A stretch of 64,000 nucleotides of DNA from Alteromonas sp. M12 (GCF_037478005.1 NZ_CP144164.1:4948783-5012782), one strand, 5' to 3'; shown: positions 1-8,368, counted from the first letter of the stretch. Translations and numbers: made by a program. The notes: generated by a model not told the origin, from the sequence alone.

Positions 1-938
1 TGTTCGCCCACTGGCACATTTCCTGGTTTCACCAATCCCATCCAAACATCGTACGATGCACTAAAGCTAGGAATAACCGCTTCAGCCTGATCCCAAGCTT
101 TATCGTTTCCCCAAATAACACCAGTTCCTCTAGGACCAAAAATCCATTTATGCGTACCAGCAATGAAAAAATCACAGCCAAGTTCGCTCACATCTTGATT
201 TTCAATCCCAAATCCATGAACTCCGTCCACACAAAATAAGATTTGTTGAGCTGACTTACGCGTTTTATTAATTCGAGCAATCTCATCGGCCATTTCTCGT
301 ATAGGGAGTTTAACGCCGGTCGACGAATGAACCCATGTGGCGGCAAAAACTCGGGTGTTAACATTTATTGCTTCTTTTAAGCGGGCAACAACTTCCTTAA
401 CATTCACTTTTGCTGGATTATCATAAAGAGCAATACGCTGGATTTTAATACCGCTTCGATTCGCCCTATGAACCAATGACATATCCGTTGAATAATGATC
501 ATGAACTGTTTGCAAAATTTCTTCACCGGCTTGTAACTTTAATCCACTGTAAACCATGGCAAGCCCCATAGTGGTACTGTCGGTTAGGGCGATATTCTCC
601 CCTTTACCGCCCATATATTGAGCCGCACTATTTGAAATTTCACTATCGATAGTTAGGAAGTTTTCGTGCCAGTAATCAGAAGGGTTTTCATCAAAAGATC
701 GTCGATGTTTTTCGATAGCATCAGCTACAGGCTTTGGGTGCGAAGCCAACAAAAAAGTCGATAACTGTATGTAGTCGTGAGTCAGTGGAAACAATTTTCG
801 CAATGCACGCCAATCACCGGTTCGAACTGTTGAAACACCCATATCAGTGCTTGAAGAATGTGCTAGCACAGCTCCAGGGGCCAACATACTCGCTCCAATC
901 CCAAAACCTAAACTATTCAAAAATTCCCGTCGTTGCAT
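1..938 (-). CDS. Class V aminotransferase-like PLP enzyme with Tat signal (3' end beyond window)
   Basis: Translating the minus strand from the ATG at 938 gives MQRREFLNSLGFGIGASMLA, a twin-arginine signal (RREFL followed by a hydrophobic stretch and an Ala-rich cleavage region). The body is that of a PLP-dependent class V aminotransferase (cysteine desulfurase / isopenicillin-N-epimerase-like fold). The segment FFIAGTHKWIFGPRGTG carries the HKW lysine expected to bind PLP, preceded by the CVDGVHG aspartate motif. Export through Tat implies a folded cofactor-bound enzyme in the periplasm, which is unusual for this family. The C-terminus lies beyond position 1. The substrate is unknown. It lies outside the cassette array. 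Confidence 0.85.
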   Translation of the reverse strand, partial: MQRREFLNSLGFGIGASMLAPGAVLAHSSSTDMGVSTVRTGDWRALRKLFPLTHDYIQLSTFLLASHPKPVADAIEKHRRSFDENPSDYWHENFLTIDSEISNSAAQYMGGKGENIALTDSTTMGLAMVYSGLKLQAGEEILQTVHDHYSTDMSLVHRANRSGIKIQRIALYDNPAKVNVKEVVARLKEAINVNTRVFAATWVHSSTGVKLPIREMADEIARINKTRKSAQQILFCVDGVHGFGIENQDVSELGCDFFIAGTHKWIFGPRGTGVIWGNDKAWDQAEAVIPSFSASYDVWMGLVKPGNVPVGE

Positions 939-1481
939 CTCTATCTCCTTTTTTATTTAGATAATATTTTCGATCCTGAATTTAAATAAACGAAAGCAAC
1001 TAGTTGGGTTAAGTGCAATGACAACTAATATCGTTAAAAATCTCATATTAAGGGAAATTAAGTATAGTCCATTTTTGACATAGCGACTTTAATGGGTAAC
1101 ACAGTGAAAACAGGTGCATTAACCCTTTGCTGATATGCAAGAGTGACGTATTACTTTATCGATTTATTGGCAGTTTGAAGCATCAAAATTGCGTCAATGC
1201 CCCAACCTCAAGTAACTATTAAGAAGTGTCTATTAAGACACCCAAAATAAAGTGCCTAATGCCGATTAAGACATCCAAACTATTAAGCCCCTTTAATCCA
1301 AACCAATTCAGAGCGAAAAAGTGATGTGAATATGGCGCTTTTGGGCTTTGATAAGAAAGTGGGGGGAAGTTTGGAATTGTTGTGGCTTTATGTAGCTATA
1401 TCTCTGATTTAATTCATATTACAGACAGCAAGAATCGTCCATCGAGTAGGAGGATTAAAACAAATTTGGCTGCTAAATTGT
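939..1481. other. Intergenic region with RAYT-type repeat copies, no gene seen
   Basis: About 540 bases without a credible ORF. It contains the upstream region of the Tat-exported enzyme and, near 1226-1280, two inverted copies of the GGGTGTC-type repeat found elsewhere in the window. Nothing else was recognised. Confidence 0.6.
1226..1280 (-). repeat. Two inverted copies of the TGGGTGTCTTNNTTAA-type hairpin repeat
   Basis: The plus strand shows a perfect hairpin GTGTCT-ATTA-AGACAC at 1226-1241 followed by CCCA, and a second degenerate copy TTAAGACATCCA near 1266-1277. Read on the minus strand these match the TGGGTGTCTT...TTAA repeat of 9852-10055. They lie downstream of the Y1 transposase, and a related degenerate copy (CATGGATGTCATGTTAA) lies upstream of it at 2532-2548, so the transposase is bracketed by repeats in opposite orientation. 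Confidence 0.55.
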
Positions 1482-2465
1482 TTAGGCTTGTTGTAATAAT
1501 GCTTTGGCCTTTGTTATCCCTCGTATTCGTTGATGGCCGGTATGTTGTTTAAATTGTTGCATCATATGCTCACTGCCTACCGCTGTATGAAAGTGCTGTT
1601 CAAACTCTGTGGTAAGCGTTATCCATTGCTCTGAATTAAGGCCAAGGCGTTCTAAAATAGGGCTATGCTGGTGTTCGATGTAACCGGCTTTATCTTCTCG
1701 AATACTTCTGCCTGTGCAATCGACTAATTTACAGTAATCTATGAGAGAGAAGGCAATGCCTCTAGGCATACCTTGTCTATGGTTACCCACAAACCCCATC
1801 AAGTTTTTGGGTTGCTCTCCTTTAATACAGGCCTGGATACGCTTTTGGATACTGGTGTGTTTTGAGGTTTCTGGCGTTTTTTTTTCGATTTTGGCTCGAA
1901 TTGGATTTAAATCCACGTAGGCCATGCAAGCTAGCACGGCCGACTCATCTAATAATGCTTGAGATTTAAACCGTCCCTCCCAAAATCGACCTGTGCAGTC
2001 ATCTTCTTTATTCGCCTCGCGGGCTATGTATTCATTCAGACTGCGCATGAACCAACTAATGTCGTACAAACGTTGACGATAAATATTAATCGTTTCATTC
2101 AATGTGATTTGCTCACTTTGACTCAGTGATTCGTCACGCAAAAATCGTTGGGTAAGTAATGTGCCTTTATGTAATTGATGCCAACGATAAGCCACTTCTT
2201 TTAACGACCAGTTATCGGCTGCTTCTTTATCAACACAGACTACAATATGTGTGTGATTACTCATGACAGCATAAGCACACACATCAATAGCAAAAACAGC
2301 ACTCAAATTGAGTAAACGTTGCTCGACCCAGCCTCGCCTATGTTCATAACTTTGCCCCGTAAATTCATCTTCACCGCACAAAAACGAGCGACGAACACAA
2401 CGGGAGACGCAATGGTAATAGGGCGTATCAATAAGACTAATTTGAGATTTTCGTGACTGAGGCAT
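1482..2465 (-). CDS. Y1/HUH transposase of the REP-associated (RAYT) type
   Basis: A 327-residue protein with the Y1_Tnp signature. TPYYHCVSRCVRRSFLC lies at the N-terminus, the metal-binding HUH triad is in AVMSNHTHIVV (about residues 66-76), and the catalytic-Tyr region EYIAREANK is followed by RFWEGRFKSQ and LACMAYVDLNPIRA. IS200/IS605-like Y1 enzymes of this length without left/right-end companions are typical of RAYTs, which act on single-stranded palindromic REP sequences. It sits at the distal end of the integron, where the attC of the next cassette should be. The reading frame is intact. Which repeat family it acts on is inference: the GGGTGTC hairpins bracket it, while a GTAG-headed REP family lies 44 kb away. 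Confidence 0.85.
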   Translation of the reverse strand: MPQSRKSQISLIDTPYYHCVSRCVRRSFLCGEDEFTGQSYEHRRGWVEQRLLNLSAVFAIDVCAYAVMSNHTHIVVCVDKEAADNWSLKEVAYRWHQLHKGTLLTQRFLRDESLSQSEQITLNETINIYRQRLYDISWFMRSLNEYIAREANKEDDCTGRFWEGRFKSQALLDESAVLACMAYVDLNPIRAKIEKKTPETSKHTSIQKRIQACIKGEQPKNLMGFVGNHRQGMPRGIAFSLIDYCKLVDCTGRSIREDKAGYIEHQHSPILERLGLNSEQWITLTTEFEQHFHTAVGSEHMMQQFKQHTGHQRIRGITKAKALLQQA

Positions 2466-2531
2466 AACTAACCATCCATGGTTGTTGAGTAACTGTAAGC
2501 CTAGAACATCTAGAAAAAATTACCAAATAAT

Positions 2532-2557
2532 CATGGATGTCATGTTAATTTTGTTAA
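2532..2557 (+). repeat. Degenerate repeat copy and attC right-end remnant
   Basis: CATGGATGTCATGTTAA at 2532-2548 resembles the CATGGGTGTCTTGTTAA repeat. It runs straight into TTTTGTTAAC, which looks like the GTTAAC end of an attC overlapping the stop of the next cassette gene. The remainder of that attC is replaced by the transposase element. Confidence 0.4.
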
Positions 2558-2832
2558 CCACATTTAATTTTCTTTTCGCCAATATGATAAACGTTATTAA
2601 CGAGGACATATGTACCTGAAATAATTGCTGATGTTGGAATAGATAGTATTGCAAATATTTCATCATTCCATTGGTAAAAGCTAGTATCACCATCAGTCAA
2701 GTTCACTAATTTTAATATTTTTCTATCTGTTGATAGCGCACATTGATACTTTTCTGAATGGTCTATTTCAGGCAAAACTACACAACTGGTTAGAATAAGA
2801 GCAAGAAATAACATGAATATTTTGTTTAGCAT
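2554..2832 (-). CDS. Small lipoprotein, integron cassette, unknown function
   Basis: The start at 2832 is preferred over the longer ORF (2886), because it gives MLNKIFMLFLALILTSC, a classic lipoprotein signal with lipobox LTSC, and the longer form would run into the attC. The mature part is about 75 residues with no recognised domain and two further cysteines. GAGAA lies upstream as a weak ribosome site. It is the most distal cassette of the array with a recognisable ORF. Function unknown; localisation to a membrane leaflet is inferred from the lipobox. Confidence 0.65.
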   Translation of the reverse strand: MLNKIFMLFLALILTSCVVLPEIDHSEKYQCALSTDRKILKLVNLTDGDTSFYQWNDEIFAILSIPTSAIISGTYVLVNNVYHIGEKKIKCG

Positions 2833-2875
2833 CAAATTCTCATTTTTATAAAAATCATTAAGTAACTTCTTGTTT

Positions 2876-2936
2876 GCTAACGCCAACTTAAGCGCCCGCT
2901 AACAGCTCTTGTGGAATATCCGTCCCAAGTTAATCT
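2876..2936 (-). repeat. Truncated attC site
   Basis: The plus strand starts GCTAACGCC (complement of the R' box GGCGTTAGC) and continues with GCTCTTGTGGAATATCCG, which matches the attC at 28594-28662 (GCTCTTGTGGCAAATCCG). The expected GTTAG end next to the DJ-1 gene is missing; instead two GGGTGTC repeats follow. It is probably an attC damaged by repeat insertion. Confidence 0.55.
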
Positions 2937-2973
2937 GAAAGAATCTGCAGCCTGAGTTGTTCCCCTAAACAAT

Positions 2974-3009
2974 CATGGGTGTCTTGATAATTCCATGGGT
3001 GTCTAAATA
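2974..3009 (+). repeat. Two copies of the CATGGGTGTC repeat
   Basis: CATGGGTGTCTTGATAA at 2974 and CATGGGTGTCTAAATAA at 2994 match the repeat cluster at 9852-10055. The second copy supplies the stop codon (TAG on the minus strand) of the DJ-1/PfpI gene. Confidence 0.75.
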
Positions 3010-3602
3010 ATTTTACGCCAGTCAAATTCCATTTGCCTCGCTGTTTTCTCTGCCAAATCTAAACTAGCAAGTTTTGAAACTAAGTGAAGGGTCATATCAA
3101 TGCCAGCGGAAATACCACCAGATGTTACCACCTTGCCTTCATCTACCCACCGTTGATTTTCGATAACGGTTAGGTCTGAATATGAGCTCCGAAGATCTTC
3201 AATATCTTCCCAGTGAGTGGTTACTTTGAGATTGGATAACAATCCGGCCTCCGCAAGAATAAAGGCTCCGGTACAAACAGACGCTACCGTTTTGGCGCTC
3301 TTTGACGTAGTAGAAACCCAATCAATAACCTTCGATTTTAGCAACTCTTGGGTGTGAATGCCGCCAACAACTATCAGTACGTCAATTTCAGGATGATGGC
3401 TAAAACAATAATGCGGATTAACCTTAAATCCGCCTCTAGCCTTAACAGTGCGACTTTCCTCGGCTACTAAAAACACGTTAAACAACCCTGCTGGATTAGA
3501 TAACCTGTTGGCAGTTGAAAACACTTCAAAAGGACCAGAAAAATCTAGTACTTCAGCATCATCGTAAATGTAGATTCCAACATTCAATGCATAATCCCCC
3601 AT
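3003..3602 (-). CDS. DJ-1/PfpI family protein
   Basis: A 199-residue glutamine-amidotransferase-like (class I GATase) fold. The N-terminal GIYIYDDAEVLDFSGPFEVF strand/loop is followed by the nucleophile elbow VASVCTGAFILAEAGLL with the reactive Cys, and a C-terminal GISAGIDMTLHLVSKL helix. The arrangement is like isonitrile hydratase and the N-terminal domain of GlxA/FtrA regulators, but with no HTH domain. The stop codon falls within a GGGTGTC repeat, so the last few residues may have been altered, although the family-typical end ARQMEFDWRK is present. The specific reaction is not predictable. Confidence 0.85.
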   Translation of the reverse strand: MGDYALNVGIYIYDDAEVLDFSGPFEVFSTANRLSNPAGLFNVFLVAEESRTVKARGGFKVNPHYCFSHHPEIDVLIVVGGIHTQELLKSKVIDWVSTTSKSAKTVASVCTGAFILAEAGLLSNLKVTTHWEDIEDLRSSYSDLTVIENQRWVDEGKVVTSGGISAGIDMTLHLVSKLASLDLAEKTARQMEFDWRKII

Positions 3603-3704
3603 GACTCATTGCCGCCGCTTAAATTGTGTAGAAAGCTCGCTCTGGCTTTTGTTCCGCAAAAAACATGACTACTTTAGAATCAAGTTTAAAGCGCTTGTAT
3701 GGAT

Positions 3705-4157
3705 TTATAGTTTTTTGTAGTAAACGTCAATTTTGTGTTCAATCGCTTTAAAGTCACTGTCTAACTTACGAAAACATACTTCTCTGGTTTCTTTTTCTTC
3801 GTAGTCTTTGCCTGAAACTTTTGTTGTTGTGAGCGTACTAGAAGTCGCGCAGAACCCCGTATTATCAATTAGACGAATACTGGTATTCTCAAATGTAGAG
3901 CGAGGAGTAGAATTCGGTTTATTCATTTTTTTCATCAACCCAATCATCTGCTTTCCTGTAACTTTACGACTGTCTTTACCCATACCCGGAATATGCATAG
4001 TTTGAACAATTTCATATTGCTCAGTTAGCCAATCAGAATATTTCTCAGCATCATTGCTCATAAAATCTGACTCAAACGCAAAATAAATAGATTTGAGTTC
4101 ATCATTTGCTAGAGCGTTACAACTTACGATAATTAGCAAGGTTATTAAATACTTCAA
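3705..4157 (-). CDS. Secreted protein of unknown function (NTF2-like?)
   Basis: 150 residues starting MKYLITLLIIVSCNALA, a signal peptide cleaved near ALA/ND. The mature part is hydrophilic with two cysteines (GFCATSS and REVCFR) that could form a disulfide. The spacing of helices and strands (FAFESDFMSNDAEKYSDWL) is reminiscent of NTF2/SnoaL-like folds, but this is only an impression. The ribosome site AAAGGAG lies upstream of the ATG. It lies in the array with a weak attC-like sequence on its upstream side. Confidence 0.6.
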   Translation of the reverse strand: MKYLITLLIIVSCNALANDELKSIYFAFESDFMSNDAEKYSDWLTEQYEIVQTMHIPGMGKDSRKVTGKQMIGLMKKMNKPNSTPRSTFENTSIRLIDNTGFCATSSTLTTTKVSGKDYEEKETREVCFRKLDSDFKAIEHKIDVYYKKL

Positions 4158-4186
4158 TCTTTACTCCTTTAAAACTAGTGCCTTAC

Positions 4187-4222
4187 ACTAACCGTTCATC
4201 AAATGTTTGGCGAATTGTTAGT
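4187..4222 (-). repeat. Possible short attC
   Basis: ACTAACCG ... AATTGTTAGTCC on the plus strand has both ends of an attC, but only 36 bases and poor internal pairing. Confidence 0.35.
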
Positions 4223-4307
4223 CCGAATACATACAGTTAATAAGTGACATTGTGAAGCGCAATTGCGGTTTGCAATTCAAATATATAATTTATTTCAACT
4301 TATTAGC

Positions 4308-5033
4308 TCAAACACGGCCACCGGTGTCACTAGCGATTCTGCCGTCTTCGAGGGTTATTATGCGGTCGCATTGAGCAGACAGTTTCGCATCATGTGTTAC
4401 CAAAAGCACCGCGCAGCCAAATTTCTGATTGAACATGCGAAATAAGGCGAAGACCTCGTCTGCGCTTTTGCTGTCGAGATTCCCAGTGGGTTCGTCTGCC
4501 AGTAACAGGGCAGGTTGGGTCACCAGTGCCCTCGCTACAGCTACGCGCTGTTGCTGACCGCCAGATAGCTGATCAGGTTTGCGTTCGGCGTAAGCGGCTA
4601 GGCCCACTTCGTTAAGAAGACTATGACCCAGCTCGCGCTGTTCGGCGTTCGGCTTTCCATGGGTGACCATCAGCGGCATGAGGACGTTCTCGAGCGCCGT
4701 GAAAGCCTGAATGAGATGGTGGAACTGAAATACAAATCCGATCCTGCTGCTGCGCAAAGCTGTACGACGACTGTCATCACTGGTGCGGGTAGCTTCGCCC
4801 AACACCTCGATTTCTCCAGCGGTTGGCGTGTCAAGTAATCCAATCAGGTTGAGCAAGGTACTTTTACCTGAACCGGATGTTCCAATCAGCGCGGCGAAGT
4901 CGCTGCGCTGAAGACTAAGGTCAAGCCGATGCAACACTTCTACCTCAGTCGGCAAACCTAAGTTGTAACTCTTCCTCAACCCTTTTAGACGCAACACCTC
5001 TTGGCGCTGATTAAAGGTGCCGACGTCAGACAT
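4308..5033 (-). CDS. ABC transporter ATPase, LolD/MacB type
   Basis: About 241 residues when started at MSDVGTFNQ (ATG 5031-5033, overlapping the stop of the upstream permease by 8 bases). Walker A is GTSGSGKST, the signature is LSGGQQQR, Walker B is ALLLADEPTGNLD, and the switch is LLVTHD. The NLD after Walker B and the LRLKGLRKSYNLG start are typical of the LolD/MacB/FtsE mechanotransmission class. It is the last gene of a four-gene coupled operon with a FtsX-fold permease and a HlyD-type adaptor, so it likely powers efflux or lipid/peptide export across the inner membrane. The region is more GC-rich than the surrounding cassettes. Confidence 0.92.
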   Translation of the reverse strand: MSDVGTFNQRQEVLRLKGLRKSYNLGLPTEVEVLHRLDLSLQRSDFAALIGTSGSGKSTLLNLIGLLDTPTAGEIEVLGEATRTSDDSRRTALRSSRIGFVFQFHHLIQAFTALENVLMPLMVTHGKPNAEQRELGHSLLNEVGLAAYAERKPDQLSGGQQQRVAVARALVTQPALLLADEPTGNLDSKSADEVFALFRMFNQKFGCAVLLVTHDAKLSAQCDRIITLEDGRIASDTGGRV

Positions 5034-6243
5034 GACGAATAGCCTCCACCGGATCGAGGTGCGCGGCACGGTGCGCCGGAATGGAGGCTGAAATGACTCC
5101 GGTTAAGGTTGCCAGCATGCTCGCGGCCACCAGCAGGTTGAGATCGACCGGAATGAAAAACAATCGCGGCCCGAACGTGTTAAAAATCCAGACCAGCAGA
5201 TAACCGCTAATGCCGCCCAGTAGTGAGCCAAACAGCCCGAACAGTGCGCCCTGAATAAGGAACACAAGCAACATTTGTGTACGTGTGATACCAATGGCGC
5301 GCAAGATGCCAATCTCGCGAGTACGCTGAACAACGCTTACCGAGAGCACGCTAGCAATTCCCAGCGCCACGCTCAACGCCACAAACATACTGATCATATT
5401 TGTCGACAAGCTTTGACTCTGCAGTGCATTCAGCAACTGCGCATTGGTCTCCATCCAGCTTTCAACTTTCTGACCGGTCAGTCGGCTTATGCGCGTCGCC
5501 GTAATGTCTGCACGAAAAATATCGGTGACAGTCATATCGATTACGGTTGCCGCTCCGGGCAGATTTAGCAGCGACTGCGCCTGACTCATATCTAGGTAAA
5601 CATAGCGCGCATCGAGCTCACGAACACCCAACTCAAAAATCCCGGCAATACTCAACACGCTGTCGCCGCCTTGCCCAGTCTGCAACCTTAACTTGTCGCC
5701 GGCACTAACACCTAGTTCGATGGCCAGTTGCTTGCCAATCACTGTTTTGCCAGCGCCTACTTCGAAAACCCCTTCAATAATGTCTTCGCTGATGGGTAGA
5801 ATCCGCTGGTAGCGCTCGCTGTCTATGCCGACCAGTGCCACCGATTCAAGGGCTTCACCGCGACGAGCAAATGCTGGCCCGGAAATAATCGGTGATACCG
5901 CCGTCACCTCTGGCAATGTGTCCAATACATCACGCAACTGCAACCAGTTATTTATTGAGCGCAGTCGTTGCGCTCGCTTGCTTTCCAATACTAGCTGTAC
6001 GCTGTCATCAGCATCAGCTAGCGACAGAATGTGGTTTACCTCATCAGGAGCCGACAATCTGATATGCGACTGTGTACCCAAGGTGCGATCAATGATGTTG
6101 TCTTGCAACCCGGTGATCAGTGCGTTGATAAACACGATAACCGCAACGCCAACCCCAATGCCGATAAGAATTAAAGCACTTTGTGAACGACCTTCTCGCA
6201 AAAACCTAATAGCGATTGTCGATTCGGTCCATATGCCTGTCAT
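5026..6243 (-). CDS. ABC transporter permease, FtsX/MacB/LolC fold
   Basis: 405 residues: N-terminal membrane segment (ALILIGIGVGVAVIVFINALI, about 20-42), a large periplasmic domain (about 45-275), then three C-terminal helices (NMISMFVALSVALGIASVLS, LVFLIQGALFGLFGSLLGGI, LNLLVAASMLATLTGVI) and the family end PAHRAAHLDPVEAIRHV. This is the MacB_PCD plus FtsX arrangement. The start overlaps the adaptor gene stop by 4 bases (ATGA) and the ATPase start overlaps its stop by 8 bases. Probably an obligate homodimer working with the ATPase encoded next. The substrate is unknown. Confidence 0.9.
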   Translation of the reverse strand: MTGIWTESTIAIRFLREGRSQSALILIGIGVGVAVIVFINALITGLQDNIIDRTLGTQSHIRLSAPDEVNHILSLADADDSVQLVLESKRAQRLRSINNWLQLRDVLDTLPEVTAVSPIISGPAFARRGEALESVALVGIDSERYQRILPISEDIIEGVFEVGAGKTVIGKQLAIELGVSAGDKLRLQTGQGGDSVLSIAGIFELGVRELDARYVYLDMSQAQSLLNLPGAATVIDMTVTDIFRADITATRISRLTGQKVESWMETNAQLLNALQSQSLSTNMISMFVALSVALGIASVLSVSVVQRTREIGILRAIGITRTQMLLVFLIQGALFGLFGSLLGGISGYLLVWIFNTFGPRLFFIPVDLNLLVAASMLATLTGVISASIPAHRAAHLDPVEAIRHV

Positions 6244-7475
6244 TCGAACTTAACCGGTGTTTCGCGAGCGGTAGATGCATCGGTTTCCTTGGTAAGCGGC
6301 ATTACATCATCTTCACGAGCACGCACCCGACTGCCATCCACCAGCGACGGGTCTATGTTTGCAACAATCAGATCGTCGTTTGCCAATCCACTGGTAATCT
6401 CGGTTCGCCCCATTCCGCGCAAACCAAGCGTCACTTTTGCGCGTTGCAAGCGACCGTTTGTGACTTTCCAAACGTATGCCGAACTGCCATTAATGTCATC
6501 AAGCACATCGTTAGGCACGACGAGGGCGCTCTCGCGACGGCCGGTTTCAATATTGGCTGTGACAGTCATGTCTTGACGCAGAAAGTCAGGAATCGCTGCC
6601 AATTGTAAACGGATATCAACACTGCCACGCTGTGGATCCACCGCTGGCGAGATAAAACTCAAGGTAGCCGCAAACGGACTATCCGGATAGGCATCCGTTA
6701 CACACAGGGCAGGTTGTCCCAGACGCAAAGCCGAAAGATTCCTTTCATCCACCGGCACCAGCAGTTCGGTTTGGCCAGCACGGGCAATCTCAAACAGCAC
6801 GCGACCCGGCTGCACTACGTCGCCAGGTTCAGCATTACGAGTTAACACAGTACCGCTCACTTGGGCACGCACTATTGTTTTTTCCAGTGCTGCGCGTGCA
6901 GCCGCTAGGCGCTCGGCAGCAGCAACATCGCTAGGATAACCAGCAGTCAGCATTTCTGCAGCAAGCTTGGCTTGTTCAAGTGCTGCACGTGCCTCAGTTT
7001 CCTGTTCAACCGCCTGTTCAACGGCTTCATGGGCAATTAGCTTACGCTCTAGCAAATCCCTTCGACGCTGCGCTTCGCGCCTGAACTGCTCGTACCGCGC
7101 CTCAGCCCGTTTCAAAGTGACATCGGCCTGTGGTTTACTCGATTCACGCAGTTCAGCAAGGGCGGCTTTTGCTTCACCGACGCGAGCAAGTTGTTCATTG
7201 TCTTGTAACACCGCCAGTACGTCGCCAGCTAGGACCTCGTCACCTTCACGAACAAAACGCTCAGCGATCACGCCTGAGATTTGTGCCCCCACTTGCGCCC
7301 GCGATCCCGACGTAACCCGCCCGGTAGCAACGACAGTCTGCACCAATGGCTGACTTTGGATACGATATACAGCCAACTCAGGCCCCTGTAGTTTGTGCAC
7401 CATCATCCATGCGCCCAACACAACGATGACAACAAGCAAAATGAGGTAAGCAGTTCGCCTGCCTGTAAGCTTCAT
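6240..7475 (-). CDS. HlyD/MacA-type periplasmic adaptor subunit
   Basis: Start chosen at MKLTGRRTAYLIL (7475), 11 codons inside the longest ORF, because its ATG overlaps the TGA of the upstream 81-codon ORF as ATGA. One N-terminal membrane anchor is followed by a biotinyl-lipoyl half motif (VVATGRVTSGSRAQVGAQISG), an Ala/Glu/Arg-rich coiled-coil hairpin (about 100-215), the returning lipoyl half (AQVSGTVLTRNAEPGDVVQPG) and beta-barrel domains. This is the RND/MacA membrane-fusion architecture. It would link the FtsX-type ABC pump to an outer-membrane channel, not encoded nearby. Confidence 0.9.
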   Translation of the reverse strand: MKLTGRRTAYLILLVVIVVLGAWMMVHKLQGPELAVYRIQSQPLVQTVVATGRVTSGSRAQVGAQISGVIAERFVREGDEVLAGDVLAVLQDNEQLARVGEAKAALAELRESSKPQADVTLKRAEARYEQFRREAQRRRDLLERKLIAHEAVEQAVEQETEARAALEQAKLAAEMLTAGYPSDVAAAERLAAARAALEKTIVRAQVSGTVLTRNAEPGDVVQPGRVLFEIARAGQTELLVPVDERNLSALRLGQPALCVTDAYPDSPFAATLSFISPAVDPQRGSVDIRLQLAAIPDFLRQDMTVTANIETGRRESALVVPNDVLDDINGSSAYVWKVTNGRLQRAKVTLGLRGMGRTEITSGLANDDLIVANIDPSLVDGSRVRAREDDVMPLTKETDASTARETPVKFE

Positions 7476-7717
7476 TGTAATCTCTGAACCAAAAGCACAG
7501 AACAACACCCTTTACTGGTAGTCTGCTGAATACGGTACTGAAGGAAGCTAACTAGCCAAGCTAGCTCACCTTGAGCTCGGAGGGCCATCAATCGCCAAGC
7601 GTTCCATAAGGACAAAGATGAGAACAGGCCCCTTAGTTGGAGCACACTAGTTGATTGCTGGTGACCTAGCTTTGCTATCTCGGCAATAAACTGTTTTGTT
7701 GCGAATTTATCAGTCAT
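7472..7717 (-). CDS. 81-residue unknown protein coupled to ABC exporter
   Basis: Small ORF starting MTDKFATKQFIAEIAKLG with a GGAA ribosome site 5-8 bases upstream. Its TGA stop overlaps the ATG of the adaptor gene as ATGA, the same coupling seen for every junction in this operon, which is the main reason to believe it is translated. Composition: an amphipathic N-terminus, a Leu/Trp-rich middle and a basic C-terminus, with no signal peptide or clear membrane helix. No family was recognised. It could be a peptide substrate or small regulator of the exporter, which is pure inference. Confidence 0.5.
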   Translation of the reverse strand: MTDKFATKQFIAEIAKLGHQQSTSVLQLRGLFSSLSLWNAWRLMALRAQGELAWLVSFLQYRIQQTTSKGCCSVLLVQRLQ

Positions 7718-7790
7718 TCATATTCCGGTATTGGCGCCTAATCCCTTCTTAAATGGGGTAAAAAAGCTGTTTCTGTTTTTGGTGGCAATT

Positions 7791-8300
7791 TTAAACCGCT
7801 AGCGAGCTTGAAAGTTGCTGGTTTAGCACTTCAACAATTTTATCTATAGACGCATCACCATAACCTATTTCATGAAAAACAAGCTCTCCATTTTTGCCTA
7901 CGATAAATAAGTTAGGAATTGCTTCAACACCAAATTTCTTACCTATGGCACCTCGTTTATCATGAGTTAACGTTAAGTTTAGTGAAGAAAGTAACTTTTT
8001 AACCTTGTTATATTTTTTACGATCTTCCTTAAAATTAACGGCTATCACTTTGACTTTATCTATACCCACTTTATTTTGAATATTTTCTAAGATTGGAAGC
8101 TCCTTGATACAAGGTGAACACCAAGATGCCCAAAAAGATATAACCACAATTTTACCTTTATGATCCTTCAAGCTAACAATGTCACCATTGTTATCTTTAC
8201 CCAAAAAATCTGGTGGTATATCCCCCAACTCTAATACTGTTTTAGCATTAATATTTAGAGAAAAAACAACGATTAATAGTAAGATTATTCGACTGAACAT
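7791..8300 (-). CDS. TlpA-like thioredoxin-fold protein, periplasmic
   Basis: Started at ATG 8300 (MFSRIILLLIVVFSLNINA) because GGGAG lies 8-12 bases upstream; the longer form uses TTG. A signal peptide precedes an AhpC/TSA-Redoxin domain: PPDFLGKDNNGDIVSLKDHKG, the active-site motif FWASWCSPCIKELP (CxxC), and the cis-Pro loop GVEAIPNLFIV. About 169 residues, as in TlpA/ResA/stand-alone thiol-disulfide reductases. Probably reduces or oxidises exported thiols. It lies in the integron region but no clear attC was found on its 3' side (7718-7790). Confidence 0.88.
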   Translation of the reverse strand: MFSRIILLLIVVFSLNINAKTVLELGDIPPDFLGKDNNGDIVSLKDHKGKIVVISFWASWCSPCIKELPILENIQNKVGIDKVKVIAVNFKEDRKKYNKVKKLLSSLNLTLTHDKRGAIGKKFGVEAIPNLFIVGKNGELVFHEIGYGDASIDKIVEVLNQQLSSSLAV

Positions 8301-8318
8301 TATTACGACTCCCTTCAA

Positions 8319-8368
8319 ACTAACGTCCGAAATTACTGCATCAACTTGACTATCGAGGCCTTACTGTA
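8319..8368 (-). repeat. Weak attC-like site preceding ORF-less module copy A
   Basis: ACTAACGTCC starts like an attC R' box on the plus strand. The right end (CATTAGTAC) is degenerate and flows into the repeated module. Confidence 0.35.

Noticed and set aside
734..964. 76-codon plus-strand ORF
   Set aside because: It lies antisense to the Tat-exported aminotransferase-like gene, whose minus-strand frame is clearly coding.
5825..6253. ORFs on the plus strand within the ABC permease and adaptor (for example 5275-5568, 5825-6253, 6967-7353)
   Set aside because: Antisense shadows produced by the GC-richer coding sequence of the exporter genes.
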